Shown: positions 43,820 to 52,961 of the stretch, piece by piece
How positions within the stretch are numbered: position 1 is the stretch's first letter
Layout of the letters: each line of letters opens with the position of its first letter
Source of the DNA: Halorubrum amylolyticum
Lineage (GTDB): Archaea; Halobacteriota; Halobacteria; Halobacteriales; Haloferacaceae
Length of the DNA stretch: 64,000 nt
Assembly: GCF_004114995.1 (NCBI RefSeq)
Contig: NZ_SDJP01000014.1
Coordinates: forward strand, 16,507-80,506
Reading direction: 5' to 3'
Translations under genes and position numbers: made by a program
Notes under the pieces: generated by a model
Seen by the model: only the letters and a program-made list of their open reading frames with translations
The model's database searches: none
What the model was told of the DNA's origin: nothing

Positions 43820-45016
43820 TTACGGGCGGTTGTACCACACGTCGACGTGCGCGTGCGGTTCGAACGACTTCCCGATGAGGTCGGGCCGACCGTTCCCGTC
43901 GACGTCGAGCGCCTTCCCCTCGTGGGTCGGCACCCCGCTCTCGACGACGGTCTCCCTGAACTTCCCCCCGCCCTCGTTCCGGAACAGGACGTGCTGGGCG
44001 GTCTCCTCGTTCTCCCCGAGCCCCATCTCCGCGACGTAGACGTCGAGCGAGCCGTTGCCGTCGAAGTCGGCGAGTTGGACCGTGTGCGGACAGTACAGGT
44101 CGTCACGGAGGATGTGCGTGTCCCAGTCCGGGGGGTCGAACCACCCGACGCGGCCCATGTGTTCGCCGAGCAGCGGCGAGTCGCCCTCCGCGAACACCAG
44201 CTCCGGCTCGCCGTCGTCGTCCACGTCGCCGACGGCGACCCGCGTCCAGTCCCAGCCGGCGACGACGTGTTCTCGGGCCCACTCGGCCGACAGGTCGGAC
44301 GCGTCTTCGGGGGCCGCGGCGGTCGAGTCGCGGTCGGCTCGCCGATAGACCGCCGTCCCCGCGACGAGCTCGTTGTCGCCGTCGCCGTCGAGGTCGGCGA
44401 TCGCGAGCCCTTCGACGTTGGTGTGCCGGCCGATCACCGTGAGACAGTCGCTCGGCCACGGCGAGCGCGTCGGGTCGTCGGGGACGTCGTAGTAGAAGAC
44501 CGTCTCGCTCTCTTGTGACGCGCCGACGACCTCGGGCTCCCCGTCGTTGTCAACGTCGCCGAACGCGAGGTCGTGGTACTTCGAGAAGTCGTCCGCGATC
44601 AGGTGTTTCGGCCACGCCTTCCGGGGGTCGACCGGCTGTTCGAACCAGTACACGTCGCTCCCGCCGAACCCCTGACCGACGATGAGGTCGAGCCGCCCGT
44701 TCCCGTTCACGTCGCCGAGCGCCGCGCCGAGCGCGTGGAGGTCAGACGCTGACGAGAGCGTGTGGCGAGTCCACGCCGCGTCGCCGTCGTGGTTCCCGTG
44801 CCCGGGGTTCTCGTACCAGAACAGGTCGGTTTCGAGCCGCCGGAACAGCCGCCCCACGAGCGGGACTGTCCGGTCTCCCAACACCGGGAGGTCCTCGGAC
44901 CCCATCCCGCCGACGATGAGGTCCGGCAGGCCGTCGCCGACGAGGTCGACGGGCTCACAGACGAAGAGGCGCCCACACGGGGGAGAATCGTCGATCGTTT
45001 GATGGTCGAATCGCAT
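43820..45016 (-). CDS. FG-GAP/VCBS repeat beta-propeller protein
   Basis: 398 residues with at least seven calcium-binding repeats of the DxDxDGxxD type: DVNGNGRLDLIVG, DVDNDGEPEVVG, DLDGDGDNELVAG, DVDDDGEPELVFA, DFDGNGSLDVYVA and DVDGNGRPDLIG among them. They would fold as a seven-bladed propeller like the integrin head. There is no signal peptide or membrane helix; the first residues are MRFDHQTIDDSPP. It lies 1 base before the GT2 gene. A carbohydrate-binding or scaffold role is inferred. Confidence 0.88.
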   Translation of the reverse strand: MRFDHQTIDDSPPCGRLFVCEPVDLVGDGLPDLIVGGMGSEDLPVLGDRTVPLVGRLFRRLETDLFWYENPGHGNHDGDAAWTRHTLSSASDLHALGAALGDVNGNGRLDLIVGQGFGGSDVYWFEQPVDPRKAWPKHLIADDFSKYHDLAFGDVDNDGEPEVVGASQESETVFYYDVPDDPTRSPWPSDCLTVIGRHTNVEGLAIADLDGDGDNELVAGTAVYRRADRDSTAAAPEDASDLSAEWAREHVVAGWDWTRVAVGDVDDDGEPELVFAEGDSPLLGEHMGRVGWFDPPDWDTHILRDDLYCPHTVQLADFDGNGSLDVYVAEMGLGENEETAQHVLFRNEGGGKFRETVVESGVPTHEGKALDVDGNGRPDLIGKSFEPHAHVDVWYNRP

Positions 45017-45145
45017 CTCCTCGGAGACGACCGCCCCGCGACGCCTTACTATACGCAGACTAACCGTCTCGGCGGGACGACCGCCCGGATATCACCCCGT
45101 TACTCCCGAGATACCGGCGGTGAAACCGGCGAAAACGGTCGACGG

Positions 45146-45155
45146 CTACATATCC
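45146..45155 (+). promoter_or_regulatory. TATA-like box of glmM
   Basis: CTACATATCC is centred 26 bases before the glmM ATG at 45176, supporting a leaderless transcript and that start. Confidence 0.6.
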
Positions 45156-45175
45156 GTTCGGACCGATCGCTCCCC

Positions 45176-46537
45176 ATGTTCGGAACGAGCGGGGTCCGGG
45201 GCCGAGTCGGCGAGTCGATCACCGCGTCGGTCGCGCTGGACATCGGTCGGGCCGTCGGAACCGACGCCGACCGAGCGCTCGTGGGACGGGACGCGCGCGA
45301 CTCGGGACGGACCCTCCGGAACGCGCTCGTCGCCGGCCTGCAAGAGACCGGGACCGACGTCGTCGACGCCGGGCTGGCGGCGACGCCGACGGTCGCCCGC
45401 GGGATCGCCCTCCGGGAGGCCGACGCCGGCGTCGTGGTGACCGCCTCGCACAACCCCCCGGAGGACAACGGCCTCAAGCTCTGGACGCCCTCGGGACAGG
45501 CGTTCTCGACGGCACGGCAGGAGGAGATCGCCGAGCGGATACGCGAGGCCGACTTCGACCTCGCGGAGTGGGACGGGCAGGGGACACACCGGACGTGGGA
45601 GGACGCGACCGCCCGCCACCGCGAGGCGCTGGTCGAGGCGGGGCGACGCGACGCGGCGGCGAGCGACGCCGACCTCTCGACGCTGTCTGTCGTCGTCGAC
45701 GTCGGGAACGGCACGGGCGGCGTCACGGCCGAGGCGCTGTACGAGCTCGGCGCCGACGTCGAGACGCTCAACGCGCAGCCGGACGGCAGGTTCCCCGCCC
45801 GCCCGAGCGAGCCGACGGCGGAGACGTGCGCAACGCTCGCGGCGACGGTCCCCGCCGTCGACGCCGACCTCGGGATCGCACACGACGGCGACGCGGACCG
45901 GATGATGGCCGTGACTGACGACGGCGAGTTCGTCCCCGGCGACCTGCTGCTCGCGCTCTTCGGACGCGAGGAGGTCGGCTCCGGGGACCGGGTCGCCGCC
46001 CCGGTCAACACGAGTCTCGCGGTCGACGACGCCTTGGAGGCGGTCGGGGCGGAGGTCGTCCACACCCGCGTCGGCGACGTGTACGTGGCGGAGCGGGCCC
46101 GCGACTCCGCCGTCGCGTTCGGCGGCGAACCCTCCGGCGCCTGGATCTTCCCCGACGAGACCCTCTGTCCCGACGGTCCGCTCGCCGGCGTGAAACTCGC
46201 CGCCCTCGCCGCGGCGGAGCCGATCTCGGACCGGCTCGCGCGGATCGACCGGTACCCCATCCGCCGCGCGACGGTCGAGACGGACGCCAAAGGGGACGTG
46301 ATGAACGCGGTCGACGACCTCGCCCGCGAGCGGTACGACGAGGTCACCGCGCTCGACGGCGTCCGGGTCGAGACCGCGGACGGCTGGTTTCTGATCCGGC
46401 CGTCGGGGACGCAGCCGCTGATCCGACTGACCGCCGAGACCCGCGAGCCGGCGGCCGCGACGGAGCTGCTCACGACGGTGCGGTCGCTCGTCGAGACGGC
46501 GGTCGAGATGACCTCGTCGAGACGGCGGTCGAGATGA
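45176..46537 (+). CDS. glmM: Phosphoglucosamine mutase (alpha-D-phosphohexomutase family)
   Basis: 453 residues. MFGTSGVRGRVGE starts the fold. VVVTASHNPPEDNGLKLW holds the phosphoserine, DADLGIAHDGDADRMMAV the metal loop, GGEPSGAWIF the sugar-binding loop, and LIRPSGTQPLIRLTAE the phosphate-binding loop. It would interconvert glucosamine 6- and 1-phosphate between GlmS and GlmU, though phosphomannomutase activity is possible. The last residues (SSRRRSR) are encoded by a 26-base repeat; one repeat copy fewer would end the protein at VEMTSS. Confidence 0.92.
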   Translation: MFGTSGVRGRVGESITASVALDIGRAVGTDADRALVGRDARDSGRTLRNALVAGLQETGTDVVDAGLAATPTVARGIALREADAGVVVTASHNPPEDNGLKLWTPSGQAFSTARQEEIAERIREADFDLAEWDGQGTHRTWEDATARHREALVEAGRRDAAASDADLSTLSVVVDVGNGTGGVTAEALYELGADVETLNAQPDGRFPARPSEPTAETCATLAATVPAVDADLGIAHDGDADRMMAVTDDGEFVPGDLLLALFGREEVGSGDRVAAPVNTSLAVDDALEAVGAEVVHTRVGDVYVAERARDSAVAFGGEPSGAWIFPDETLCPDGPLAGVKLAALAAAEPISDRLARIDRYPIRRATVETDAKGDVMNAVDDLARERYDEVTALDGVRVETADGWFLIRPSGTQPLIRLTAETREPAAATELLTTVRSLVETAVEMTSSRRRSR

Positions 46538-46593
46538 CCTCGTCGAGACGGCGGTCGAGATGACCTCGTCGAGACGGCGGTCGAGATGACCTC
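46490..46593. repeat. 26-bp tandem repeat, four copies, across the glmM stop codon
   Basis: Four perfect 26-base units starting GTCGAGACGG cover the last 48 bases of glmM and continue past it. They are followed at 46594-46633 by nearly three copies of a 14-mer, GTCGTGAGGGCGGC. Because 26 is not a multiple of three the repeat changes the reading frame, so the stop codon in copy 2 is created by the expansion. Confidence 0.95.
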
Positions 46594-46698
46594 GTCGTGA
46601 GGGCGGCGTCGTGAGGGCGGCGTCGTGAGGGCGTTTCCCCCGCGAACGTACGATATAGTCGGAGCATACCTTTGTCCCTCTCCGGTCGTGGTTCGGCC

Positions 46699-47880
46699 GT
46701 GCAAACCGTCGTACTCGCTGCCGGCGAGGGGACTCGAATGCGCCCGCTGACGGACAGGCTCCCGAAACCGATGCTCCCCGTCGCCGGGGAGCCGCTCGTC
46801 GGGCACTGCATCGACGGGGCGATAGCCGCCGGCGCGTCGCGGGTCGTCGTCGTCGTCGGCTACGAGGCCGCGGCGGTCCGAGAGCGCCTCGCGGACCGGG
46901 ACTGGCCCGTGCCCGTCGAGTTCGTGGATCAGCCCGAGCAGCGCGGGACCGCCGACGCCGTCCGGGCCGCCAAAGACGCGCTTCACGACGGCCAGTTCGC
47001 GGTGCTGAACGGCGACGTGCTCTACGGCGACTCGCTGCGGGACCTGTTCGAATCGGGGCCGGCGGTCGGCTCGTTCCGCGTGGACGACCCCACCGCGTAC
47101 GGCGTGTTGGAGACCGACGGCGACCGCGTGCGCGGCGTCGTCGAGAAGCCCGAAGACCCCCCGTCGGAGCTCGTGAACGCCGGCGCCTACGTCTTCCCGG
47201 AGGCCGCGCTCCCGTGGCTCGACGTCGAGGAGAGCGACCGCGGAGAGTTAGAGCTGACGGACGTGCTCCAGCGGACCTGCGAGTCGTTCGACGTGACCGC
47301 GGTCCCGTTCGACCGCTGGCTCGACGTGGGCCGCCCGTGGGAGCTGCTCGCGGCGAACGAGTGGAAGCTCCCGGAAGCGGACGGCGAACGCGCCGGCGAC
47401 GTCGCTGCCGACGCCGACCTCCGCGGGCGCGTCACCGTCGAGCCGGGAGCCACGATCGAACCGGGAGCCGTCATCGAGGGGCCGGTCTACGTGAGCTCGG
47501 GCGCCCGCGTCGGCCCGAACGCGTACGTTCGGGGGGCGACGTACCTCGGCCCGGACGTGAATGTCGGACACGCCGTCGAGGTGAAAAACAGCGTCGTGAT
47601 GGCGGGCTCGCACGTCCCGCACCTCACCTACCTCGGGGACAGCGTTCTCGGCCGCGGCGTCAACCTCGGCGCCGGGACGACCGTCGCGAACCTCCGCCAC
47701 GACGGCGAACCGGTCCACTTGACGGTCAAGGGGCGGCGCGAGAGCACCGAGCGCCGCAAGTTCGGGGTCGTCTGCGGGGACGACGTGAAGACGGGGATCA
47801 ACAGCGCCCTCAACGCCGGCGTGACGCTGTCGACCGGGGCGACCGTCGGTCCGGGCGAGACCGTGCTTCGGGACCGGTGA
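46699..47880 (+). CDS. glmU: Second GlmU-type sugar-1-phosphate nucleotidylyltransferase/acetyltransferase
   Basis: 393 residues from GTG 46699 (VQTVVLAAGEGTRMRPLTDR). Catalytic FAVLNGDVLYGDSLRDLFES and a Lys-containing VVEKPEDPPSELVNAGAYVF follow. The beta-helix (VTVEPGATIEPGAVIEGPVY) ends in a domain with HLTYLGDSVLGRGVNLGAGT and VVCGDDVKTGINSALNAG, which match GlmU acetyltransferases closely. Its place just after glmM makes it the stronger GlmU candidate. An upstream TTG at 46672 is possible but less likely. Confidence 0.92.
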   Translation: MQTVVLAAGEGTRMRPLTDRLPKPMLPVAGEPLVGHCIDGAIAAGASRVVVVVGYEAAAVRERLADRDWPVPVEFVDQPEQRGTADAVRAAKDALHDGQFAVLNGDVLYGDSLRDLFESGPAVGSFRVDDPTAYGVLETDGDRVRGVVEKPEDPPSELVNAGAYVFPEAALPWLDVEESDRGELELTDVLQRTCESFDVTAVPFDRWLDVGRPWELLAANEWKLPEADGERAGDVAADADLRGRVTVEPGATIEPGAVIEGPVYVSSGARVGPNAYVRGATYLGPDVNVGHAVEVKNSVVMAGSHVPHLTYLGDSVLGRGVNLGAGTTVANLRHDGEPVHLTVKGRRESTERRKFGVVCGDDVKTGINSALNAGVTLSTGATVGPGETVLRDR

Positions 47881-47910
47881 CGACCGGAGGCGGAGCACGG
47901 TGGATGGCGT

Positions 47911-48903
47911 TTACCTCTCTTTGGATTTGTGCGACCGCAAAATCCAGTGGTAACACCGAGAAGAGAGCTGATAGGCCGCTCTCGCCGGAAACAACACCGA
48001 TTCCCGTTTCAGATTGGACACGCCCTCGGTGATGCGTCGGCGTGACCGCCCACCGATCGACGGCTTCAGCATCTCGTTGGTGTCGTAGCAGAACACCGGT
48101 CGGTTCGCCCGCCGTCGGATTTCCGCCGCCTGTTTCGGATCGCTTTCGATGAAGAGGTCCGCATCGACCGAGTCGTACACGTCTGCCTTGTACTGACCGT
48201 GATTGCTCCGCTTCCGCCGAGTCTCCATGTCCGGCAGGTCCATCATCACGAGCGTGTCGTACTCGATACCGTTGTCCGCTAACCACCGCTCGGTCTCGGG
48301 ACGGTACGTCTCCAGTCTCGAAGTCACGAGCCAGCCGATACGCTGCTTCGGGACGACGTTCGGTTCGACGGTCCTGAGAAACTCGCGGTAGGTGTGCCCG
48401 TCGTCGTTTTCGTCCGGCGTCGGATCGCGACAGAGGACCCCGTCGATATCCACGCAGAAGTCCGTCAGTCTCGTGTGATGGAGGATGTTCCACTCGAAGA
48501 TGCGCGGCGCGGAGACGACTTCGCTCCAGTAGTCGACGTATCGGTGTCCCCCGGAAGAGATGTACATGGCACCGAACGAGAGATCGAACGGGAAGTCGTG
48601 CTCCGCGAGCCGATCGCGAGTCTCCGTCATCTGCCCGCCGGTCAACACGGAGTCGTCGACGACGAGGACCGAATCGAACTCGTCGATGGAATCGCGGCGC
48701 TCGAATCTGGACCCGGTGTCGAACAGCCGTCCGTCGCAGAGCCCGTCGATGTCCGTCATCGGAACATCGAGGTGGAGACACAGGAGGTTCGCGGCCAAGA
48801 GTCCGCTTCTGGGGATTCCGGCCACCAGATCGATATCCTGCGGGAGGTCCGTCGCGAGGCGGTGCGCGTCCGCGTTCAGGTCCGCCACGGTCTTGTAATT
48901 CAT
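47911..48903 (-). CDS. Phosphoribosyltransferase-HAD hydrolase fusion
   Basis: 330 residues. Residues 1-150 are a type I phosphoribosyltransferase fold with the PRPP loop VLVVDDSVLTGGQM and VAGIPRSGLLAANLLC. From residue 150 a HAD domain begins FCVDIDGVLCRDPTPDENDD and continues with the motif II region GWLVTSRLETYRPETERWLA and VDADLFIESDPKQA. A basic tail ends the protein. It is soluble and lies inside the glycan region, pointing back toward glmU, with GC lower than its neighbours. The fusion is unusual; a nucleotide-sugar or sugar-phosphate role is an inference. Confidence 0.85.
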   Translation of the reverse strand: MNYKTVADLNADAHRLATDLPQDIDLVAGIPRSGLLAANLLCLHLDVPMTDIDGLCDGRLFDTGSRFERRDSIDEFDSVLVVDDSVLTGGQMTETRDRLAEHDFPFDLSFGAMYISSGGHRYVDYWSEVVSAPRIFEWNILHHTRLTDFCVDIDGVLCRDPTPDENDDGHTYREFLRTVEPNVVPKQRIGWLVTSRLETYRPETERWLADNGIEYDTLVMMDLPDMETRRKRSNHGQYKADVYDSVDADLFIESDPKQAAEIRRRANRPVFCYDTNEMLKPSIGGRSRRRITEGVSNLKRESVLFPARAAYQLSSRCYHWILRSHKSKER

Positions 48904-49070
48904 TTGACCCCACTACCGTTGAATGAGCTATTATTATACAGCTGATAACCGGCGCCCTGAACGTCGATAACGGACGATTTCTCCCGACGCTCTGCGGTTC
49001 CTCCCCGACCTCAAGGATCGAGGGAATCCGACGAACGACTCGACGGCCGACGAGGACACCGCGACGAGCG

Positions 49071-50573
49071 TCACCCCCTGATCCCGTCGCTGATCACCCG
49101 CAGGTTGCGCTCGATCCCCCAGTCGAACCGCCGTTCGAGCAGGAACGCGACCGCGAAGTACACGACCGCGCCCGACGGGACCAACACGAGGAACTCGACG
49201 AGCGGTGTCAGGTCCGTCGCGAACCCCACGTACCACAGAGTGGCGAACATGACCGAGGCGGCGACGAACGGGTAGGCGTACTCGGCGTACAGCTGTCGCT
49301 GTCGAGCTTTGACCATCCGCGCCGAGAGGTAGACGTCCAGCGGAAGCATCGGGAAGACGTACACCCCGACGACGACCAGCGCGGTCCCCTCGATCCCCCA
49401 CCTCGCCGTCGCCGGCCAGATGAGCGCGGCGATACACGCCACGCGGATCAGCCCGGTCTTGACGATGTAGTCCGGGCGGTCGAGCGCCTTCCAGATGGCG
49501 CCGAAGTTCCGCGTGATCGCGTGTAACAGCCCGTACAGCGCGAGTATCTGCATCGTCGTGATCATCGGGCGCCACTCGTCGCCGAGGACGGCGGGGACGA
49601 AGCTCGGCGCCACGACGGCGATCCCGAACGACAGCGGAAACGTGATGAACGCGGTCAGCCGTGTCGTCTGGAGCAGCGCGCCGCGGAGCTCGTCGAGGTC
49701 GCCCTGCAGCCGGGAGTACGCCGGGAACGTGATCTCCGAGATGATCCCGGCGGCCTCGGACGCGGGCATGTCCGCGATCCGGTACGCGTACTGGTAGAAC
49801 CCCAGAGACGTCGCGGTGAGGAACCACCCGACGAACGCGTCGTCGCCCTCGCTGTACACGAACCCGATGATCGACGCGCCGGTGATCCACTTGCCGTAGT
49901 CGATGAGCCGTCGCGCGACCGCCGTGTCGAGGGTCGGTCGCGGGCGGTAGTCGTGGAGGACGTACGAGAGGAGAAACTTGAAGAAGGACTTACCGACGGT
50001 CGCGAACACGAGCGCCCAGACGGTCGGGGAGTACAGCGCGTACCCGACGCCGACGGCGAACTGCACGACCGACCCGCTCGACTTGAAGACGAAGTCCTTG
50101 TGAAAGGAGAGGTCCTTCTGAAAGTAGACGATTCCGGGGTTGCGAAACCCGTACAGCAGCGGGCTCAGGCCGAGCACGCGGATGAGGTTCGTCGCGCTCG
50201 GTTCGTCGAAGACCCCGGCGATGTACGGCGCCGCGACGGCCAGCACGCCGAAGATGAGGACGCCGCGCGCGGCCTCCAGCGACCACGTCGTGTTGAGGTA
50301 CTCGTCGACGTTCTCCTTCTCGTCCTGGATGAGGGCCGCGTTGATCCCGATGTTGGTGAACCGCCTGATCCCGGAGAGGACGAGCAGGGCGATCCCCATC
50401 AGGCCAAAGGCGCGCGGATCGAGCAGCCGCGCGAGGACCAAGAGCATCAGGAGCTGTGACAGCCGGACCGCCATCTTCGTCGCCGTCACCCAGATTCCGC
50501 TTTTGACGGTTCGCTGAACCACGGACCCCGACGGGACGGCGCGCTCGACGAGTTCTCGGAGGCGGTCCTTCAT
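49071..50573 (-). CDS. WzxC-like polysaccharide flippase
   Basis: 500 residues with about 12-14 membrane helices. TKMAVRLSQLLMLLVLARLL and DPRAFGLMGIALLVLSGI mark the start of the MATE/Wzx fold. EITFPAYSRLQGDLDELRGA is the mid loop conserved in WzxC-type (lipopolysaccharide biosynthesis) transporters. It would flip lipid-linked glycan across the membrane. It is divergent from a glycosyltransferase; the region between holds a TATA element for each direction (about 50660 and 50733). Confidence 0.92.
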   Translation of the reverse strand: MKDRLRELVERAVPSGSVVQRTVKSGIWVTATKMAVRLSQLLMLLVLARLLDPRAFGLMGIALLVLSGIRRFTNIGINAALIQDEKENVDEYLNTTWSLEAARGVLIFGVLAVAAPYIAGVFDEPSATNLIRVLGLSPLLYGFRNPGIVYFQKDLSFHKDFVFKSSGSVVQFAVGVGYALYSPTVWALVFATVGKSFFKFLLSYVLHDYRPRPTLDTAVARRLIDYGKWITGASIIGFVYSEGDDAFVGWFLTATSLGFYQYAYRIADMPASEAAGIISEITFPAYSRLQGDLDELRGALLQTTRLTAFITFPLSFGIAVVAPSFVPAVLGDEWRPMITTMQILALYGLLHAITRNFGAIWKALDRPDYIVKTGLIRVACIAALIWPATARWGIEGTALVVVGVYVFPMLPLDVYLSARMVKARQRQLYAEYAYPFVAASVMFATLWYVGFATDLTPLVEFLVLVPSGAVVYFAVAFLLERRFDWGIERNLRVISDGIRG

Positions 50574-50729
50574 CGACTGCCGTGCCCGGTCGACCCGAGT
50601 CGCACGGCGCCCTTGCTGGAACGGTTCATACCCGGATTCCGGCCGACGAAGGCATTGTTATACCGCTCGTAACGCCCGGACGCGAACGGGTCGCGACGTG
50701 CCGTTCCCGGCCCAAACGCCGGTATCCCG

Positions 50730-50737
50730 TTTATACT
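50730..50737 (+). promoter_or_regulatory. TATA-like box of the plus-strand glycosyltransferase
   Basis: TTTATACT lies about 45 bases before the ATG at 50780. It predicts a leader near 20 bases and argues against the later in-frame ATG at 50858. Confidence 0.5.
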
Positions 50738-50779
50738 TATTCGGATCGAGGGCGCTGGTCGACACGTCGTGACACACCC

Positions 50780-51985
50780 ATGGACGGACGGGCGCGCGTC
50801 GCAGTTCACTACCGGCGGAACGCCCGCCGGGAAGCCACTCAGCCGGTCCCGGTACCGATGACCGACGGCGACGGGCTCACGCTGCTGTTGATGAGCGGGA
50901 GCTGGTACCCGGAGAACGCGTACATGACGCTGCTCGCGGACGCGCTCCGCGAGGCCGGCGTCGAGGTCCGGACGCCGCCGCTCCCGCTGTTCTTCCCCCT
51001 CACGCGGGCGGTCCTCGCGAACCGGGACGCCGACGCGATGCAGCTCGACTGGGTCTACGACTACTACGTGACGACCGGGACGGGGTTCGGCCCCGCGAAC
51101 GCGCTGGTCTCGTTCCTGCGGGCGGTCGCGTTGCTCGTCGACGTGGCGCTCGTCTCGCTGCTCGGCGTCGGCGTCGTCCGGACCGTCCACAACGAGCGCC
51201 ACCACGAGGGGCTGTATCCCTGGACGGAACGGCTCGTCAACGAGTGCGTGTTCGCCGTCGCCGACGCGATCACGGTCAAGTGCGGCGCCGCGGCCGACGC
51301 GATCGCCGCGGCGTACCGCGTCCCGGAGACCGACGAGGTGGCGGTGGTCCCCGACGGGAGCTTCGTGGCGGCCTACGAGAACGACGTGTCTCGCGAGGCG
51401 GCCAGACGCGACCTCGGGATCGACGACGACGCCTTCGTGGTCCTCTTCTTCGGGCTGATCCGCGAGTACAAGGGCGTCCCGGACCTCGTCGAGGCGTTCG
51501 CCGACCTCGACGCGCCCGACGCGGAGCTGTGGCTGGTCGGGAACCCGCACGACAACCGGACCGAGGCGCAGGTCGTGGCGCTCGCCCGGAGCGACCCGCG
51601 GATCGAGACGCGGCTCGAATTCGTCCCGGACGAGCGCATTCAGTACTTCCTGAACGCCGCCGACGCCCTCGCGTTACCGTACCGCCGGATTCTCAACTCG
51701 GGGACGGCGCACCTCGGGCTCTCGTACGGCCGCCCGGTGATCGCGCCCGCGATCGGCTGTCTCCCGGAGATGGTGCCGCCGGAAAACGAACTCCTCTACG
51801 ACCCGTGCGACGGCGACGGCCTCGCCGAGGCCCTGCGGCGGGCGTACGACCACCCGGACCTCGGGCCGATCGGGCGCGCGAACCACCGGCGCGCCCGGTC
51901 ACAGAGCTGGGCGAGAACGGCCGAGACGCTGACCGGCGTCTACCGGGAGGCGGCCGGGGGGAATCGTTCGATGCGACCCGGATAG
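50780..51985 (+). CDS. Glycosyltransferase (GT4-like, GT-B fold)
   Basis: 401 residues. LTLLLMSGSWYPENAYMTLL starts the acceptor lobe, VVLFFGLIREYKGVPDLVEA begins the donor lobe, and NAADALALPYRRILNSGTAH with GRPVIAPAIGCLPEMVPPEN forms the nucleotide-sugar pocket. The middle carries a hydrophobic helix (SFLRAVALLVDVALVSLLGV) that may associate with the membrane. It would extend the glycan moved by the divergent flippase. The next gene starts 40 bases downstream. Confidence 0.9.
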   Translation: MDGRARVAVHYRRNARREATQPVPVPMTDGDGLTLLLMSGSWYPENAYMTLLADALREAGVEVRTPPLPLFFPLTRAVLANRDADAMQLDWVYDYYVTTGTGFGPANALVSFLRAVALLVDVALVSLLGVGVVRTVHNERHHEGLYPWTERLVNECVFAVADAITVKCGAAADAIAAAYRVPETDEVAVVPDGSFVAAYENDVSREAARRDLGIDDDAFVVLFFGLIREYKGVPDLVEAFADLDAPDAELWLVGNPHDNRTEAQVVALARSDPRIETRLEFVPDERIQYFLNAADALALPYRRILNSGTAHLGLSYGRPVIAPAIGCLPEMVPPENELLYDPCDGDGLAEALRRAYDHPDLGPIGRANHRRARSQSWARTAETLTGVYREAAGGNRSMRPG

Positions 51986-52025
51986 GCCCTTCATTACTTC
52001 CGACCGACGGCCCGGACACCGGACA

Positions 52026-52922
52026 ATGAGCCGGTCAGAATCGGCCGAACGGGCGGCGAAGTCGCGCCCGCGCTCGGCGATACAGCTGCACATGCTCCGG
52101 GACATCGACGAACCCCTGCCGGAAACGATCCGGCGGGTGGCCACCGCCGGCTTCGAGGGGGTCGAGTTCGCCGGCGCGTTCCTCGAGGCGGACCCGCACG
52201 CGGTCCGGGAGGCGCTCGACGAGACGGGCGTCGAGCCCGTGGCCGCGCACGCCGACCTGCGCGCGCTGGAGCGGGACCTGGAGTCGATCGCCGACCGCTG
52301 TCGCCGCGTCGGCTGTGACCACGTCGTCATCCCCCACCTCGGCGCCGGCTACTTCCGGACGACGGACCACGTCGACGCGCTCGCGAGGCGGCTCGACGGC
52401 CTCGCGGACCGGCTCGACAGCCACGGGCTCCGGCTCTCGTACCACACCTCCAAGGACCCGTTCCTCCCACTTCTCGACCGGTTCGGGCTCGGCGTCCCCG
52501 CGACCCTCCCGTCGCCGGGCTTCGTCTGGGAGCGGGCGGCCGAGGCGGTCGACCTGACGGTCCGCGGGCCGGACCGAACCGTGGGGACGACCGGGCTCGG
52601 TCGGCTCGCGTCCCGCACCGACGAACTCACCTTCGAGGTCGACGTGGGGTGGGCCACCGCCGGCGGGTACGACCCGGCCGACGTGTTCGATCTGCTCGGG
52701 GACCGACTGTCGCTGATCCACGTCGCCGACGTGACGCGAACGCGTCGCTTCCCGCCGGCGTTCCGGTCGGTTCCGCCGGGCGAAGGAATCCTCGACCTCG
52801 AACGGGTGCTCCGGGCCTCGCGGGAGACCGGGGCCGACTGGCTCGTGTTCGAGGACGACCACCCGTCGGACCCCGAAGCGGTGGTCTACCGCGGGCGGGC
52901 GACGCTCGACCGGATCGACTGA
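52026..52922 (+). CDS. Sugar phosphate isomerase/epimerase-like TIM-barrel protein
   Basis: 298 residues of the xylose-isomerase-like superfamily. LHMLRDIDEPLPETIRRVAT begins the barrel, GFEGVEFAGAFLEADPHAVR, CDHVVIPHLGAGYF, LRLSYHTSKDPFLP, FEVDVGWATAGGYDPADVFD and LIHVADVTRTRRF give metal-binding His, Glu and Asp positions. Such enzymes epimerise or isomerise sugars, often with an oxidoreductase of the Gfo/Idh/MocA family, which is present 1.4 kb away. The specific substrate is unknown. Confidence 0.87.
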   Translation: MSRSESAERAAKSRPRSAIQLHMLRDIDEPLPETIRRVATAGFEGVEFAGAFLEADPHAVREALDETGVEPVAAHADLRALERDLESIADRCRRVGCDHVVIPHLGAGYFRTTDHVDALARRLDGLADRLDSHGLRLSYHTSKDPFLPLLDRFGLGVPATLPSPGFVWERAAEAVDLTVRGPDRTVGTTGLGRLASRTDELTFEVDVGWATAGGYDPADVFDLLGDRLSLIHVADVTRTRRFPPAFRSVPPGEGILDLERVLRASRETGADWLVFEDDHPSDPEAVVYRGRATLDRID

Positions 52923-52958
52923 CCGCGACCGGATCGACTGACCGCGACCGGATCGACT
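52921..52958. repeat. 19-bp tandem repeat at the end of the isomerase gene
   Basis: Two copies of GACCGCGACCGGATCGACT plus a partial one in the last codons of the gene. The stop TGA lies at the junction of gene and first copy. Confidence 0.85.
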
Positions 52959-52961
52959 GCG

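Noticed and set aside
43820..43880. GGTTCGAA-like sequence resembling a tRNA T-loop
   Set aside because: No acceptor or anticodon stems can be formed around it, and it lies in the coding sequence of the FG-GAP protein.
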